Below are positions 13,868-22,904 of a stretch of 64,000 nt of DNA, one piece after another (the first letter of the stretch is position 1; every line of letters starts with the position of its first letter). The stretch covers positions 29,073 to 93,072 of the forward strand of contig JADGDO010000015.1 in assembly GCA_016744855.1 (NCBI GenBank). Direction: 5' to 3'. This DNA is from Candidatus Fermentibacteraceae bacterium (GTDB lineage Bacteria; Fermentibacterota; Fermentibacteria; Fermentibacterales; JCC-6). Made by a program: the position numbers and the translations under genes. The notes under the pieces are model-generated. The model was not told the origin of the DNA, made no database searches, and worked only from the letters and a program-made list of their open reading frames with translations.

Positions 13868-14091
13868 AGACAATTCTTATTGCAATTGTAAAAATCTACA
13901 GAAAATTACTTTCTCCAGTGTTGCCACCCAGCTGTATTTACTCTCCGACATGCAGTGCGTATGCAGAGCAGGCAATAGGAATGCACGGAGCGCTTAGAGG
14001 TTCAATTTTAGCAATCAAGAGAATACTTAGATGCCACCCCTGGCACAAAGGCGGTTATGACCCCGTACCGGAGGTTGAAAAAGATGAGTGA
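13864..14091 (+). CDS. yidD: Membrane protein insertion efficiency factor YidD
   Basis: YidD is a small membrane-associated protein that assists insertion of membrane proteins by YidC. The 75-residue product contains the family core from [20 protein letters not shown] to [13 protein letters not shown], including the three conserved cysteines. The start is a GTG overlapping the rnpA stop. The last eight bases overlap the yidC start. Gene order rnpA-yidD-yidC is the usual one. Confidence 0.95.
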   Translation: MKTILIAIVKIYRKLLSPVLPPSCIYSPTCSAYAEQAIGMHGALRGSILAIKRILRCHPWHKGGYDPVPEVEKDE

Positions 14092-15721
14092 TCAGTCACG
14101 GCTATTTTTAGCGGCCATTCTTATGTTGGGCGTTTTACTGATAAGCTGGTTTGTTACTGGGAAAGGTAGAGCTCCTGAAACAGTGCAAACGGCGCAAACT
14201 ATGCAAGCTGCTGTTACAGATGTACAAACGGAACAGATAGTCCCGGTGGAAGATTACCCCATTGAGACTCAGTCCGATGTGGACTCCTTACCGGCGACCG
14301 ACATTGAAAGCAACAGCAACTACACAGAAAAAGTAGTTACGGTAATTGTTCCCGGAGACGGACCCGGAGAAACTCTGGTTCTTGCTTCACTTTCAACAAC
14401 TGGTGGAAATGTTCAATCCTGGCAACTTCAAGAATACGAGGATCATCCCGATCAGAACCTTGGCCAGATAGTTGATCTTGCAGAGAAGCCATGGCTTGTC
14501 TCTCGTTCTGCAGACAGTAGCCCGGTTTTATTCGAGTACAATGGTCCTGACACAGTCTATGCGGGTGAAAACGGAACAGAAGTCAGATTCGTATCCGGAG
14601 ATGTTTCCAAAACCTACACCTTCACCAGGGGATTCTACGGGTTTACTCTGAACAAGGTCGGCCTTGATATCACTTCTTCTCTTCAATCCAGTTCAATACC
14701 TGTTACTGAGGTACAGTTAACTGAGAAGGGATATTTCACGGCATCCTGGTATACAAACTCTCATAAAAAAGAGAAATCAGAGAGTATTGAAGGCCTCGAG
14801 CCAACAGGAAATGTTGCCTGGATAGCGTCGAGCAGCAAATACTTTACCGTAATTCTGATGCCTGAAACTATGGAGAGGGCCGATGGGTATGTCGCACCAG
14901 GAGAAGGTGGTTCTGCGTACATCGCAATAGATGATAACAACATTACTGTATATGCCGGCCCAATGGCCTACAACAGGCTTAAAGAGCTAGGCAGATCAAC
15001 AACAGACATGATAGACTTTGGGTGGCCAGTAATTAGATGGATAGGAAAACTTATCTTTATTTTCCTTACCTCTGCGCTCTCATTTGTTTCAAACTGGGGT
15101 GTTAGAATCATCATTTTGGCATTCACTCTTAAAATACTCCTTTCGCCGCTAACGACGAAAAGTTATGTCTCTATGCAGAAAATGCAAAAAATCCAGCCAG
15201 CTATGCAGGAAATCCAAAAAAAGTATGCTAAGGATCCAAAGCAGCAGCAGTCAGAAATGCAGAAACTATACAAGGAAAAAGGTGTAAACCCTGTTGGTGG
15301 ATGTCTTCCCATGCTTCTGCAAATGCCAGTCTTTTTTGCCATGTACAGAGTTCTTGCAAACATGGTAGAGTTACGAGGAGCATCATTTATGCTTTGGATT
15401 AATGATCTCTCGAGACCGGAAATACTTATACCGTTCCAAACCAAAATACTTGGTCTGGAGGGAATAGGTCTTATGGCAGTAATTCTTGGTGTGATCATGT
15501 TCTTGCAGCAGAAGTTAACGGGATCCAGTACAACCGGATCTGCAGCTCAGCAGCAAAAAATGATGATGTATATGATGCCCATCTTTATGACCTTTCTCTT
15601 CATGAGATTTGCTTCCGGACTCACGCTGTACTGGTTGATATTCAACGTACTCACCCTTGTTCACCAGGAACTGATTAAGAAAAAACTAACAGCGGAACAA
15701 GATGATGGACCAGCAAAATGA
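14084..15721 (+). CDS. yidC: Membrane protein insertase YidC
   Basis: YidC inserts and folds inner-membrane proteins, alone or with SecYEG. The 545-residue product is of the Gram-negative type: an N-terminal membrane anchor (about residues 6-24), a large periplasmic beta-sandwich domain (about 80-310) and a C-terminal five-helix insertase domain. That domain contains [19 protein letters not shown] and [22 protein letters not shown], and ends with a lysine-rich tail. The ATG at 14084 is preferred to one at 14057 because GGAGG lies nine bases before it and it starts directly before the anchor. Its end overlaps mnmE by 20 bases. The usual jag gene between yidC and mnmE is absent. Confidence 0.96.
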   Translation: MSDQSRLFLAAILMLGVLLISWFVTGKGRAPETVQTAQTMQAAVTDVQTEQIVPVEDYPIETQSDVDSLPATDIESNSNYTEKVVTVIVPGDGPGETLVLASLSTTGGNVQSWQLQEYEDHPDQNLGQIVDLAEKPWLVSRSADSSPVLFEYNGPDTVYAGENGTEVRFVSGDVSKTYTFTRGFYGFTLNKVGLDITSSLQSSSIPVTEVQLTEKGYFTASWYTNSHKKEKSESIEGLEPTGNVAWIASSSKYFTVILMPETMERADGYVAPGEGGSAYIAIDDNNITVYAGPMAYNRLKELGRSTTDMIDFGWPVIRWIGKLIFIFLTSALSFVSNWGVRIIILAFTLKILLSPLTTKSYVSMQKMQKIQPAMQEIQKKYAKDPKQQQSEMQKLYKEKGVNPVGGCLPMLLQMPVFFAMYRVLANMVELRGASFMLWINDLSRPEILIPFQTKILGLEGIGLMAVILGVIMFLQQKLTGSSTTGSAAQQQKMMMYMMPIFMTFLFMRFASGLTLYWLIFNVLTLVHQELIKKKLTAEQDDGPAK

Positions 15722-16904
15722 TCTAATAGCGGCAATTGCTACTCCCGAAGCAGTGTCAGCAATATCAGTGGTGAGGCTCTCTGGAAGGGGAGCCTCAGCC
15801 ACAGTAGAAAAATTGATGAACCTCGAACAGGGTAAATTGACTGGTAGAAGAAGAGCTGTCGGTGATTTTGCCGGTATTGATTACCTTGTTGCTATTTCCT
15901 GGCCATTCGGAAATAGTTATACCGGCGAAGAAATGATAGACATCATGTGCCATGGTTCACCAGGAACACCGGGAAGAATTCTTTCCAAGCTTGAAGAAAG
16001 CGGAGCCAGAATTGCGCTTCCGGGTGAGTTTACAAGAAGAGCTTGGATTAACGGTAAATTGACGTCATTGGACGTATTAACACTATCATCAGAATACCAA
16101 GGCGACAATCGTGGTGATTCACATAGAGACCTATCTAAAGAGCTGTTAGAGCTAACAAGCGAATTAGAGGGTTTGATTGAGTTCAGTGAAGACCATGAAG
16201 TATCTAATGAAAATCAAATACAAGTTCTCCTCAAAGATGTACATGTGAAAGCAGAAGCTCTTCTGAACAAAGTAAGAAGAGCAGAGGTTCTTCCGCGGGT
16301 TTTTATAATGGGTCCGGTTAATGCTGGAAAGTCTACTCTGTTCAACAAACTGTATGGCCAGGAGACCGTTGTTGTCTCCAGCATCCCAGGCACAACCAGA
16401 GATGGAATCTCCAGACAGATCTCTATAGCAGGAAGACAGATTGAGATTTCCGACAGTGCAGGTTTTGGTGGAGAAGTGCTCGATGGTAAGGCTCTTACGC
16501 TTTTGCTTAGTTCCATTAGAAGCGGTGATAGAATTGTCTGGATGGACCCTTGCTGCGAAAAGCCAGCGAACGAGATAAGTGATCTCCATCAAGTCTTGTT
16601 CCTGAAATCACAAGCTGACAACAACACAAATACAACAAATTCAGGATGGTTACCTTTTTCATCTGTATCGGGAGAGGGAATGGCTGAGCTGTTTCAGTTT
16701 ATATCAGCTACAGAAAAGGGAAGTTCTTCATGGCGAATCGAGCGGATTGTAGAACTCATACAGCAGGCTATTACTGCAGCCAAGTATAGCGATATTGCTC
16801 TTTCTGCAGAAATAGTCGGTGAAATACTTTTTGAGGCAGACCAATCAGATATGAGCACAGACGCAGTTGAGCGAGCCCTGGAAAGATTTTGTGTTGGTAA
16901 ATAA
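15702..16904 (+). CDS. mnmE: tRNA-modifying GTPase MnmE, shortened with an altered G4 motif
   Basis: MnmE works with MnmG to install the C5 carboxymethylaminomethyl group on wobble uridines of tRNAs. Seen here: the N-terminal formyl-THF-binding domain ([36 protein letters not shown]), the G1 loop GPVNAGKST, the GTTRD switch, the G3 motif DSAGF, and the C-terminal CVGK whose cysteine is essential. The protein is 400 residues, against about 450-460 usual, and the G4 NKxD motif is not recognisable; the aligned place reads LKSQAD. mnmG follows as TAATG. The gene is clearly MnmE, but guanine recognition may be altered. Confidence 0.92.
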   Translation: MMDQQNDLIAAIATPEAVSAISVVRLSGRGASATVEKLMNLEQGKLTGRRRAVGDFAGIDYLVAISWPFGNSYTGEEMIDIMCHGSPGTPGRILSKLEESGARIALPGEFTRRAWINGKLTSLDVLTLSSEYQGDNRGDSHRDLSKELLELTSELEGLIEFSEDHEVSNENQIQVLLKDVHVKAEALLNKVRRAEVLPRVFIMGPVNAGKSTLFNKLYGQETVVVSSIPGTTRDGISRQISIAGRQIEISDSAGFGGEVLDGKALTLLLSSIRSGDRIVWMDPCCEKPANEISDLHQVLFLKSQADNNTNTTNSGWLPFSSVSGEGMAELFQFISATEKGSSSWRIERIVELIQQAITAAKYSDIALSAEIVGEILFEADQSDMSTDAVERALERFCVGK

Positions 16905-18721
16905 TGTCTGAATATCAGGTTCTTGTTGTCGGAGGAGGTCATGCTGGGGTGGAAGCCGCGTTTGCCGCATCCTCTCTCGGTTGTAAAACAGTACTGATTA
17001 CACCAAGCATATCAAAAATAGCTTTTATGTCATGCAATCCGGCAATCGGTGGAATTGCAAAAGGTACACTCGTCAGAGAGATTGATGGTCTGGGGGGTGC
17101 AGCGGCTGAATCTGCCGACAGGAGCGCTCTGCAATTCAGAATGCTTAACATGAAAAAGGGACCCGCAGTTTGGGGCCCAAGAGCTCAGTCAGATGTTAAT
17201 GAGTATTCCAAGGCACAATCTCAGAAGCTAAAAGAGGCTCGGGTTCATGTCATAGAGGGTCTTGTAACAAGAATCAGCGGACCTACGGATAGGGTTTCTG
17301 GAGTAACACTGACAGACGGTACAAACATTTCCTCAGACGCTGTAGTTCTTGCAGCAGGTACTTTTTTAAAAGGCATTCTCCACCGGGGAACCAAATCATG
17401 GCCAGGAGGCCGAAGGGGAGATGTATCTGCTACAGCACTGGAGCAGGATATACGAGATCGATTGTTTCACGTGAAACGATTCAAAACCGGAACTTCTCCA
17501 AGGATCCTCCGGAATTCGATAGATAAAACCGCTCTTTCACAGCAAGAATCCCACGATTTGAAATTTCGTTTCAGTTGGGCTTCCAAGGAGATGATAAGAA
17601 ATCGTGAAGAGTGTTGGCTTACAAGAACGACAGAAAAAACAGAGTCTATTGTGAAACAGAGTCTTGGTCATTCTCCCTTATACTCGGGTAGAATTAACGG
17701 AACTGGACCCAGGTATTGCCCAAGCTTCGAAGACAAGGTAACAAAATTCCCCGACAGGACCGGTCACCCGATCCATCTTGAACCCATGGGCCTGTCCTCC
17801 AGAGTGATGTACCTGAACGGGCTTTCAACCAGTCTTCCAGAAGAGATACAAGATCGCATTGTGCGTTCTCTCCCGGGTTTTCAAAATGCGGTTATTTCAG
17901 CTTACGGATACTCCGTTGAATACACTTGTTTCGAAACAGGAGAATTTGACGAAACCCTTAAGCTCAGAGCAAGTGACAATCTGTTCGTTTCCGGACAAAT
18001 ACTAGGTACGTCAGGTTACGAAGAGGCTGCGGCTACGGGACTTCTGGCGGGTGCCAACGCGGCACGCAAAGTACTCGGTCGCAAGATGGTTGTACCTGAT
18101 CGGATGAATAGTTATCTCGGTGTAATGGTGAATGATCTTGTTATGCGGGGGACAGATGAGCCCTATAGATTGTTTTCAAGTCGCTCCGAGAACCGTCTTA
18201 ATTTGAGGCAGGACAATGCAGACAGAAGAGTATATTCATTCGCACTCGACCTTGGGACATTGTCTAAGGGGCAGATAGCAGATTACGAAAACAGAGATAG
18301 ACTTTACGAGAGCTATAAGAAAACTGTAGAGAACAAGCGCATAAAGGGTAAGTCACTTTCGGATATCTGCAAGAGACCAGAGGTCTCACACGTTGATATA
18401 GCCCAGAAGATTGATCTTGATGCGGGAGATTTGACTAAAATGGGAATACTGGAGACCGTTGTGCTCGATTTGAAGTATTCCGGTTATGTAAAGCGTGCAG
18501 AAAAGAGATATACCGTTAGAAAGCGGTACGGTAATGTTTCTTTAAGAGACATTGAAAACTACAGTACCGTCAAAACAATTACAATTGAGGCACGCGAAGC
18601 GCTTAATACTAGAAAACCCCGTACCCTCTCAGAGGCAGAAAGCATCCCTGCGGTAAGGCAGGCAGATATGGATGCGCTTGTGCTATACCTGATGAACAGG
18701 AGTGTTTCACGTGAAACATAA
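16904..18721 (+). CDS. mnmG: tRNA uridine-5-carboxymethylaminomethyl enzyme MnmG (GidA)
   Basis: MnmG is the FAD-dependent partner of MnmE in wobble-uridine modification. The 605-residue product opens with the dinucleotide-binding loop VVGGGHAGVEAA. It continues with SCNPAIGGIAKG, the second FAD motif region VLAAGTFLKG, and the C-terminal helical domain that binds MnmE and tRNA. Length is normal for the short MnmG class. It overlaps mnmE by one base. Two parS sites lie inside the gene: one encodes FHVKR near residue 190 and the other spans the last codons, so part of the coding sequence is under double selection. Confidence 0.96.
   Translation: MSEYQVLVVGGGHAGVEAAFAASSLGCKTVLITPSISKIAFMSCNPAIGGIAKGTLVREIDGLGGAAAESADRSALQFRMLNMKKGPAVWGPRAQSDVNEYSKAQSQKLKEARVHVIEGLVTRISGPTDRVSGVTLTDGTNISSDAVVLAAGTFLKGILHRGTKSWPGGRRGDVSATALEQDIRDRLFHVKRFKTGTSPRILRNSIDKTALSQQESHDLKFRFSWASKEMIRNREECWLTRTTEKTESIVKQSLGHSPLYSGRINGTGPRYCPSFEDKVTKFPDRTGHPIHLEPMGLSSRVMYLNGLSTSLPEEIQDRIVRSLPGFQNAVISAYGYSVEYTCFETGEFDETLKLRASDNLFVSGQILGTSGYEEAAATGLLAGANAARKVLGRKMVVPDRMNSYLGVMVNDLVMRGTDEPYRLFSSRSENRLNLRQDNADRRVYSFALDLGTLSKGQIADYENRDRLYESYKKTVENKRIKGKSLSDICKRPEVSHVDIAQKIDLDAGDLTKMGILETVVLDLKYSGYVKRAEKRYTVRKRYGNVSLRDIENYSTVKTITIEAREALNTRKPRTLSEAESIPAVRQADMDALVLYLMNRSVSRET
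17463..17478. promoter_or_regulatory. parS centromere site 1 (15 of 16 bases)
   Basis: TGTTTCACGTGAAACG matches the ParB-binding consensus TGTTTCACGTGAAACA at 15 of 16 positions. It lies inside mnmG, in frame to encode FHVK, about 2.6 kb before parB. ParB-CTP loads here and spreads, with ParA driving origin segregation. Confidence 0.9.
18703..18718. promoter_or_regulatory. parS centromere site 2 (perfect 16-mer)
   Basis: TGTTTCACGTGAAACA is a perfect copy of the parS consensus palindrome. It covers the last codons of mnmG, ends one base before its TAA stop, and lies between the likely rsmG ribosome-binding sequence (AGGAG, 18698-18702) and its start codons. ParB bound here could also affect rsmG translation or the transcription of parAB, which is inference. 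Confidence 0.95.
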
Positions 18722-19346
18722 CATGCCTACCAACTACACAGAGGCCAAAAGTCAGTGTATGATGCTTGATGTTGCGCTGACAGAAGAATCATTCGAGAGG
18801 ATTACCCAATTTCTCGCCCTTCTCGGAAGAAGCGCCCAAAAGACAAACCTGGTAGGGCCAAGCGAAGTGGCGAGGTTATGGACAAGGCATGTTCTCGAGT
18901 CACTTGTTTTCATTCCTTTTCTCGATCTAAACTCTGACGTGATAGACATAGGGACGGGTGCTGGCTTCCCGGGCTTGGTGCTCTCTCTCTGCGGTTTCAA
19001 TGTAACCATGATAGAATCAAGAAGGAAGCGGTGCGCTTTCCTCGAGACTGCAGCAAGAAGCTGCGGTGTGAAGGCCAGAATAGTTAACAGCAGAGTGGAA
19101 GAAACAGGCCCTTTTCCGGCTGGGAGTGTTTTCACTTCGAGAGCTGTTAAGAAACCCGCCGAAATGGTGGAATTGATTTCTCCTGCTGCACCAGATGGAT
19201 TCACGCTTGTCACAAGAGTTTCGAATCGCGAAGAAACTTGTTCCAATACAATACTATCAGAAGAGCTACCCAATCCTCCGCTTGACCGGAAGGGTTTTAT
19301 CCTGCAGTATCGACACCTTGATAGCAGGAATAAAATTGAAAGGTGA
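18711..19346 (+). CDS. rsmG: 16S rRNA m7G527 methyltransferase RsmG (GidB)
   Basis: RsmG methylates N7 of G527 in 16S rRNA using SAM. The product has the Rossmann motif I DIGTGAGFPGLVLS, motif II MIESRRKRCAFLE and the family segment KTNLVGP. The C-terminal part is divergent but the length of about 211 residues is normal. The start is uncertain: GTG at 18702, GTG at 18711 or ATG at 18723 are all in frame. AGGAG at 18698-18702 gives good spacing only for 18711, which I use. The parS palindrome covers this start region. parA follows after four bases. Confidence 0.93.
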   Translation: MKHNMPTNYTEAKSQCMMLDVALTEESFERITQFLALLGRSAQKTNLVGPSEVARLWTRHVLESLVFIPFLDLNSDVIDIGTGAGFPGLVLSLCGFNVTMIESRRKRCAFLETAARSCGVKARIVNSRVEETGPFPAGSVFTSRAVKKPAEMVELISPAAPDGFTLVTRVSNREETCSNTILSEELPNPPLDRKGFILQYRHLDSRNKIER

Positions 19347-19350
19347 CCCT

Positions 19351-20109
19351 ATGACCAAAATCCTGGCAGTTGCCAACCAGAAGGGCGGAGTGGGAAAAAC
19401 TACCACCGTGATTAATCTTGGTGCAAGTATTGCTGTGCACGACAAAGAAGTGCTTGTAATAGACCTTGATCCACAGGCAAATGCTACAAGTGGGCTTGGA
19501 AGTACTGAAGCAGATAGTTGCGGTATTCATAGTTTTATTTCCGGTGAGAATTCTCTGGAAGAGTGCGTCGTAAGCACTGAAATTGAAGGTCTTTCTCTCA
19601 TTAGAGGTGCCAGGCATCTTGCTGGTACAGAGATCGAGCTTGCCTCTCAGGACGAACGGGAGTTTTTTCTTGCAGAAGCGCTTTCTACATCCGATCTTTC
19701 TAACTATGACTATGTCTTGATTGATTGCCCTCCTTCTCTTGGGCTTCTCACTATAAACGCATTGGTCGCTGCAGATGGGGTTCTTTTGACGGTTCAGAGT
19801 GAATACTATGCTCTAGAAGGGCTTTCGCATCTGATAGAAACGATTAAGCGAATAAAGGCTCACTGGAACAAAAGACTGAAGATTTTTGGTGTAGTTCTCA
19901 CAATGTATGACAAAAGACTGAAGCTTAGTCGTGAAGTGGAAGAAGAGGCTGATAAATTTCTTGGGAAGGCTCTTTTCTCAACACGAATTCCAAGAAATGT
20001 TCGATTAAGCGAGGCTCCAAGTCACGGGAAGCCTGTAATTCTTTACGATGCATATTCAAGTGGTGCTAAGAGTTATATGAGCTTAGCCAGGGAGGTTCTG
20101 TCGAGATGA
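19351..20109 (+). CDS. parA: Chromosome partitioning ATPase ParA (Soj)
   Basis: ParA is a deviant-Walker ATPase whose DNA-bound dimers pull ParB-parS complexes to segregate origins. The 252-residue product shows the deviant Walker A KGGVGKTTT with its signature lysine near residue 11, the DLDPQANATSGLG motif and the Walker B-like VLIDCPPSLGLLT. There is no N-terminal HTH domain, so it is the chromosomal type Ib. The ATG at 19351 is chosen since the family starts at this point and AAAGGTGA precedes it; an upstream in-frame extension overlaps rsmG. It overlaps parB as ATGA. Confidence 0.96.
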   Translation: MTKILAVANQKGGVGKTTTVINLGASIAVHDKEVLVIDLDPQANATSGLGSTEADSCGIHSFISGENSLEECVVSTEIEGLSLIRGARHLAGTEIELASQDEREFFLAEALSTSDLSNYDYVLIDCPPSLGLLTINALVAADGVLLTVQSEYYALEGLSHLIETIKRIKAHWNKRLKIFGVVLTMYDKRLKLSREVEEEADKFLGKALFSTRIPRNVRLSEAPSHGKPVILYDAYSSGAKSYMSLAREVLSR

Positions 20110-20969
20110 CAAAGAAAAGAGCACTTGGAAGAGGTTTGGAATCTTTGCTTCCCAGTATTGTAGATGAACCATCTGAAAAAGGCAAACCTGCAGAAATCGC
20201 AGTTCTAGAGATAGATCCTAATCCATTTCAGCCCAGAATTGACTGGGACGATGAAGAGCTTTCTTCTCTATCTGAATCGATTAAACAACAAGGCATTCTT
20301 CAGCCGCTGGTTTTGCGGAAAAACAACGACAGGTATCAGCTGATAGCTGGAGAAAGACGCCTTAGAGCTTCCATTCTTGCCGGGCTGGAAACTGTTCCTG
20401 CTTTTATCAGAGAAGCAGACGACAAGCAAATGATGGCTCTTGCTTTGATAGAAAATATTCAGAGACAGGATCTCAATCCTATGGAAAAGGCAGAAGCATT
20501 CAGCAGATTCTGTGATGAGTTTAGTATGACTCAGGAAGAGCTGGGTAAACAGGTCGGTATTAGTAGATCTGCTATTGCCAATTTCCAAAGATTAATGGAG
20601 TTACCTGAAGCAGTAAAGGCAATGGTACGGTCCGGTCGACTTTCTATGGGACACGGAAGAGCTCTTCTTGGTTTGCAGAGTGAAGATCAAATTAAAAGAC
20701 ACGCAAAGCTATGCCTAGCAAGAGGTTATAGCGTTAGAACCCTGGAAGACCTTGTGCGAAAAAGTACAGGTAGAAAACCGGTAAAAAAGTTAAAACCCGA
20801 GATTTTACCCGAGATAAAGCAACTGGAAAATGAACTTCAGCGAACACTCGGGACCAGAGTCTTCCTTAAGGATTCCGGAGGAAAAGGTAAACTAGAGATA
20901 GAGTATGGTTCACTGGACGAACTCGATAGAATTCTTAGTATAATAAGGGGTCGGGGAAACTCGACGTAA
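20106..20969 (+). CDS. parB: Chromosome partitioning protein ParB (Spo0J)
   Basis: ParB is the CTP-dependent DNA clamp that binds parS and spreads. The 287-residue product begins with the conserved KKRALGRGLESLLP start. It has the CTP-binding domain with ENIQRQDLNPMEKAEA and GERRLRAS, the helix-turn-helix domain (LGKQVGISRSAIANFQRLMELP), and a C-terminal dimerisation domain. All expected motifs are intact, in keeping with the two parS sites close by. Its start overlaps the parA stop. Confidence 0.97.
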   Translation: MTKKRALGRGLESLLPSIVDEPSEKGKPAEIAVLEIDPNPFQPRIDWDDEELSSLSESIKQQGILQPLVLRKNNDRYQLIAGERRLRASILAGLETVPAFIREADDKQMMALALIENIQRQDLNPMEKAEAFSRFCDEFSMTQEELGKQVGISRSAIANFQRLMELPEAVKAMVRSGRLSMGHGRALLGLQSEDQIKRHAKLCLARGYSVRTLEDLVRKSTGRKPVKKLKPEILPEIKQLENELQRTLGTRVFLKDSGGKGKLEIEYGSLDELDRILSIIRGRGNST

Positions 20970-20999
20970 AACAGAAGTTATTCAAAACGGAGGTATTAA

Positions 21000-21167
21000 A
21001 TGGCTTACAAGATTAATGACTCATGCATCAGCTGCGGTGCCTGCCAGGGCGAATGCCCTGTGGAATGTATCAAAGAAGGAACTCCTTACGTAATCGACGC
21101 AGGAACTTGTATTGATTGCGGCGCATGTGCAGCCGTATGTCCTGTTAGTGCTATAGACGCACCCTAG
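21000..21167 (+). CDS. 2[4Fe-4S] ferredoxin
   Basis: This 55-residue protein is a clostridial-type ferredoxin with two CxxCxxCxxxCP clusters ([12 protein letters not shown] near residue 9 and [12 protein letters not shown] near residue 37), each ligating one [4Fe-4S] centre. It is a soluble low-potential electron carrier of anaerobes and a likely electron acceptor of the indolepyruvate oxidoreductase encoded at 26-28 kb. The start ATG at 21000 has a strong GGAGG seven bases upstream. It follows parB by 30 bases and ends before a strong terminator. Confidence 0.95.
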   Translation: MAYKINDSCISCGACQGECPVECIKEGTPYVIDAGTCIDCGACAAVCPVSAIDAP

Positions 21168-21184
21168 TTCTATTAGAACCTGAA

Positions 21185-21223
21185 ATGTAGCCGTACAGTT
21201 TACTGTGCGGCTACATGTTTTTT
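21185..21223 (+). terminator. Intrinsic terminator after the parAB-ferredoxin unit
   Basis: A 14-base stem (ATGTAGCCG..ACAG paired with CTGT..CGGCTACAT, one G-T pair) with a TTTA loop is followed by GTTTTTT. The converging glycosyltransferase gene ends inside the stem. Confidence 0.88.
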
Positions 21224-22377
21224 ACGAGAAAAGTGTACAGCTGGAAAAGCTGATCAACCATGATTTTAGCGGAAAAAGGCAGCAAATCCTGATCAATTGT
21301 TGTCAGTAGTTTGCTTCGCAGCTCTGGTGACGCCAGGAGCCTCTTTACACCATCAGACAAGCATTCAACATCACCATGGCTACAGAGAAAACCATTTTTG
21401 AGACCATTGATAAGCTCTGCAATTCCGCCAACGTCCGTTGCAACAACTGGTATTTTTACAGCAAGAGCTTCCAGCATCGCCCTGGGAAGACCCTCACTTC
21501 TTGAAGTAAGAAGAAAAACGTCGAAAGCGGGAAGAATTTCTGCGACATCTTTTCTGCTTCCGAGCATAATGAAGTTTTCAACAAGTTTTCTTTCGGAAAT
21601 GTATTGATTCATATAGCTGTGGAGGGGCCCATCACCGACAATAACGAACTTAACGTTTGGGAAAGTGCGTTTAACATTTTCAGCAACGTCAACGATTGCT
21701 TCTGGGTGTTTCTGTGAAGCAAGTCTAATAACAGTACCAACAACAGGGCAATCTGCTGGAATGCCTAGTTTCTCCTTTGCAACAAGATTGTTTCCTCGTT
21801 GAGCATAGAAGTCTTCAAACTCAACCCCGCTTCTGATAAGCTGATAGTCTTCTGGTTTTCCGATTCCCCAGTTGACGCCTTTTTTGATGTCATGTGGGCT
21901 TACAACGATGTTTGAATCAGCCAATCGGTAACCAAATCTTTCCAGTAGAGAATAGAATGCCTTAAGTAGAAGCGGCATCGTGTCGAAAAAGGACCAGCCA
22001 TGAACTGTCTGCACAATTTTAACTGGAGTTTTTGAACGAGCGGCTGCGAGGCGGCCAAGAAACTTAGCTTTGGAACCGTGTGTATGCACTATGGAGAACT
22101 TATGATCCTGAATAATCTGTCGTATTTCTCTGTAAGCCAATAGGTCATGGAAAGGAGAAAGTTTTCTTACCAGATGAGGTGCAGTGAAGACAGGAATTCC
22201 ATATTTTTCAGAAAGATCGCTGAAAGTTCCTTCCGGTGAAATCTCGGGGCCGGTGAGAACAGCAGAAGGATAACCCATTTTGGTTATTTCTCTACAGCTG
22301 ATGAGAGTATTCATCTGAGCTCCGCCAACAGCCATCTTGGTAATGATATGTAATACGGTTGTATTTTTGTCTGGCAT
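21211..22377 (-). CDS. Glycosyltransferase family 4 (GT-B fold)
   Basis: The 388-residue product is a retaining GT4 glycosyltransferase, probably acting on a lipid- or polysaccharide-linked sugar at the cytoplasmic face of the membrane. The N-terminal Rossmann domain has the acceptor-side motif MAVGGAQMNTL and HTHGSKAKFLGRLAA. The C-terminal donor domain has GTVIRLASQKHPE, VIVGDGPLH and the EGLPRAMLEALAVKIPVVATDVGG region with the EX7E-type glutamates that bind the nucleotide. No signal peptide is present. Two small membrane proteins precede it in the same operon. The sugar specificity cannot be told from sequence. Confidence 0.92.
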   Translation of the reverse strand: MPDKNTTVLHIITKMAVGGAQMNTLISCREITKMGYPSAVLTGPEISPEGTFSDLSEKYGIPVFTAPHLVRKLSPFHDLLAYREIRQIIQDHKFSIVHTHGSKAKFLGRLAAARSKTPVKIVQTVHGWSFFDTMPLLLKAFYSLLERFGYRLADSNIVVSPHDIKKGVNWGIGKPEDYQLIRSGVEFEDFYAQRGNNLVAKEKLGIPADCPVVGTVIRLASQKHPEAIVDVAENVKRTFPNVKFVIVGDGPLHSYMNQYISERKLVENFIMLGSRKDVAEILPAFDVFLLTSRSEGLPRAMLEALAVKIPVVATDVGGIAELINGLKNGFLCSHGDVECLSDGVKRLLASPELRSKLLTTIDQDLLPFSAKIMVDQLFQLYTFLVKNM

Positions 22378-22378
22378 T

Positions 22379-22903
22379 TTACACTTTTCTTGATTTAGTC
22401 TGTGAAGCGGATGTTTTTCTGAAGTAGAGGCAGAGACGGTAGAAAACAGCTATCAGTATTGTTAGCCCGGAATAGAATAGAGGGCTGAGAAAAACACAAC
22501 CTGTAATCCAAAAAATAAGAATGGGGGCCAGGAGTCTTTTTGTATGCCAGGCTACAGGTTTAAGTGTATCTGATTTGTAGCTGTTGTAGTCACGGAACAA
22601 GTCCTCTGAAAAACTGAACAAAACAACTGATAAGGCTGTTAGCGCGAGGTGCAGAGTCATCCCGCCAACCAGATGCCCGTTATGAACAAAAGCCAATATA
22701 CTTGTGACAAAGGGTAGAAAAATCATTCCGCCCAGTAGAAAAATCATTCCCCAGAAAAGAGCCTGATCTGAAGAGAATGGTGTGCCGGATAAATCCTGTT
22801 TTTTTATGAAGTGACCAAGGAGATATCGGGAAAGTCTGAAAAGACCTGACAAAACAAGAACAACAGCAAGCACTATCCCATAGTCTATTAATCGCTGAGA
22901 CAT
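22379..22903 (-). CDS. Integral membrane protein of unknown function (174 aa)
   Basis: I do not recognise this family. The product has four or five predicted membrane helices, at about residues 8-30, 48-72, 80-100 and 124-160, joined by short loops, and a basic C-terminal tail (RKTSASQTKSRKV). Its stop lies one base before the glycosyltransferase ATG and its start one base after the stop of the next membrane protein, so the genes are co-transcribed. A role in making or exporting a glycan is possible from context only. Confidence 0.75.
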   Translation of the reverse strand: MSQRLIDYGIVLAVVLVLSGLFRLSRYLLGHFIKKQDLSGTPFSSDQALFWGMIFLLGGMIFLPFVTSILAFVHNGHLVGGMTLHLALTALSVVLFSFSEDLFRDYNSYKSDTLKPVAWHTKRLLAPILIFWITGCVFLSPLFYSGLTILIAVFYRLCLYFRKTSASQTKSRKV

Positions 22904-22904
22904 A

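Noticed and set aside
18752..19273. 173-codon minus-strand reading frame
   Set aside because: Antisense of rsmG with intact SAM motifs.
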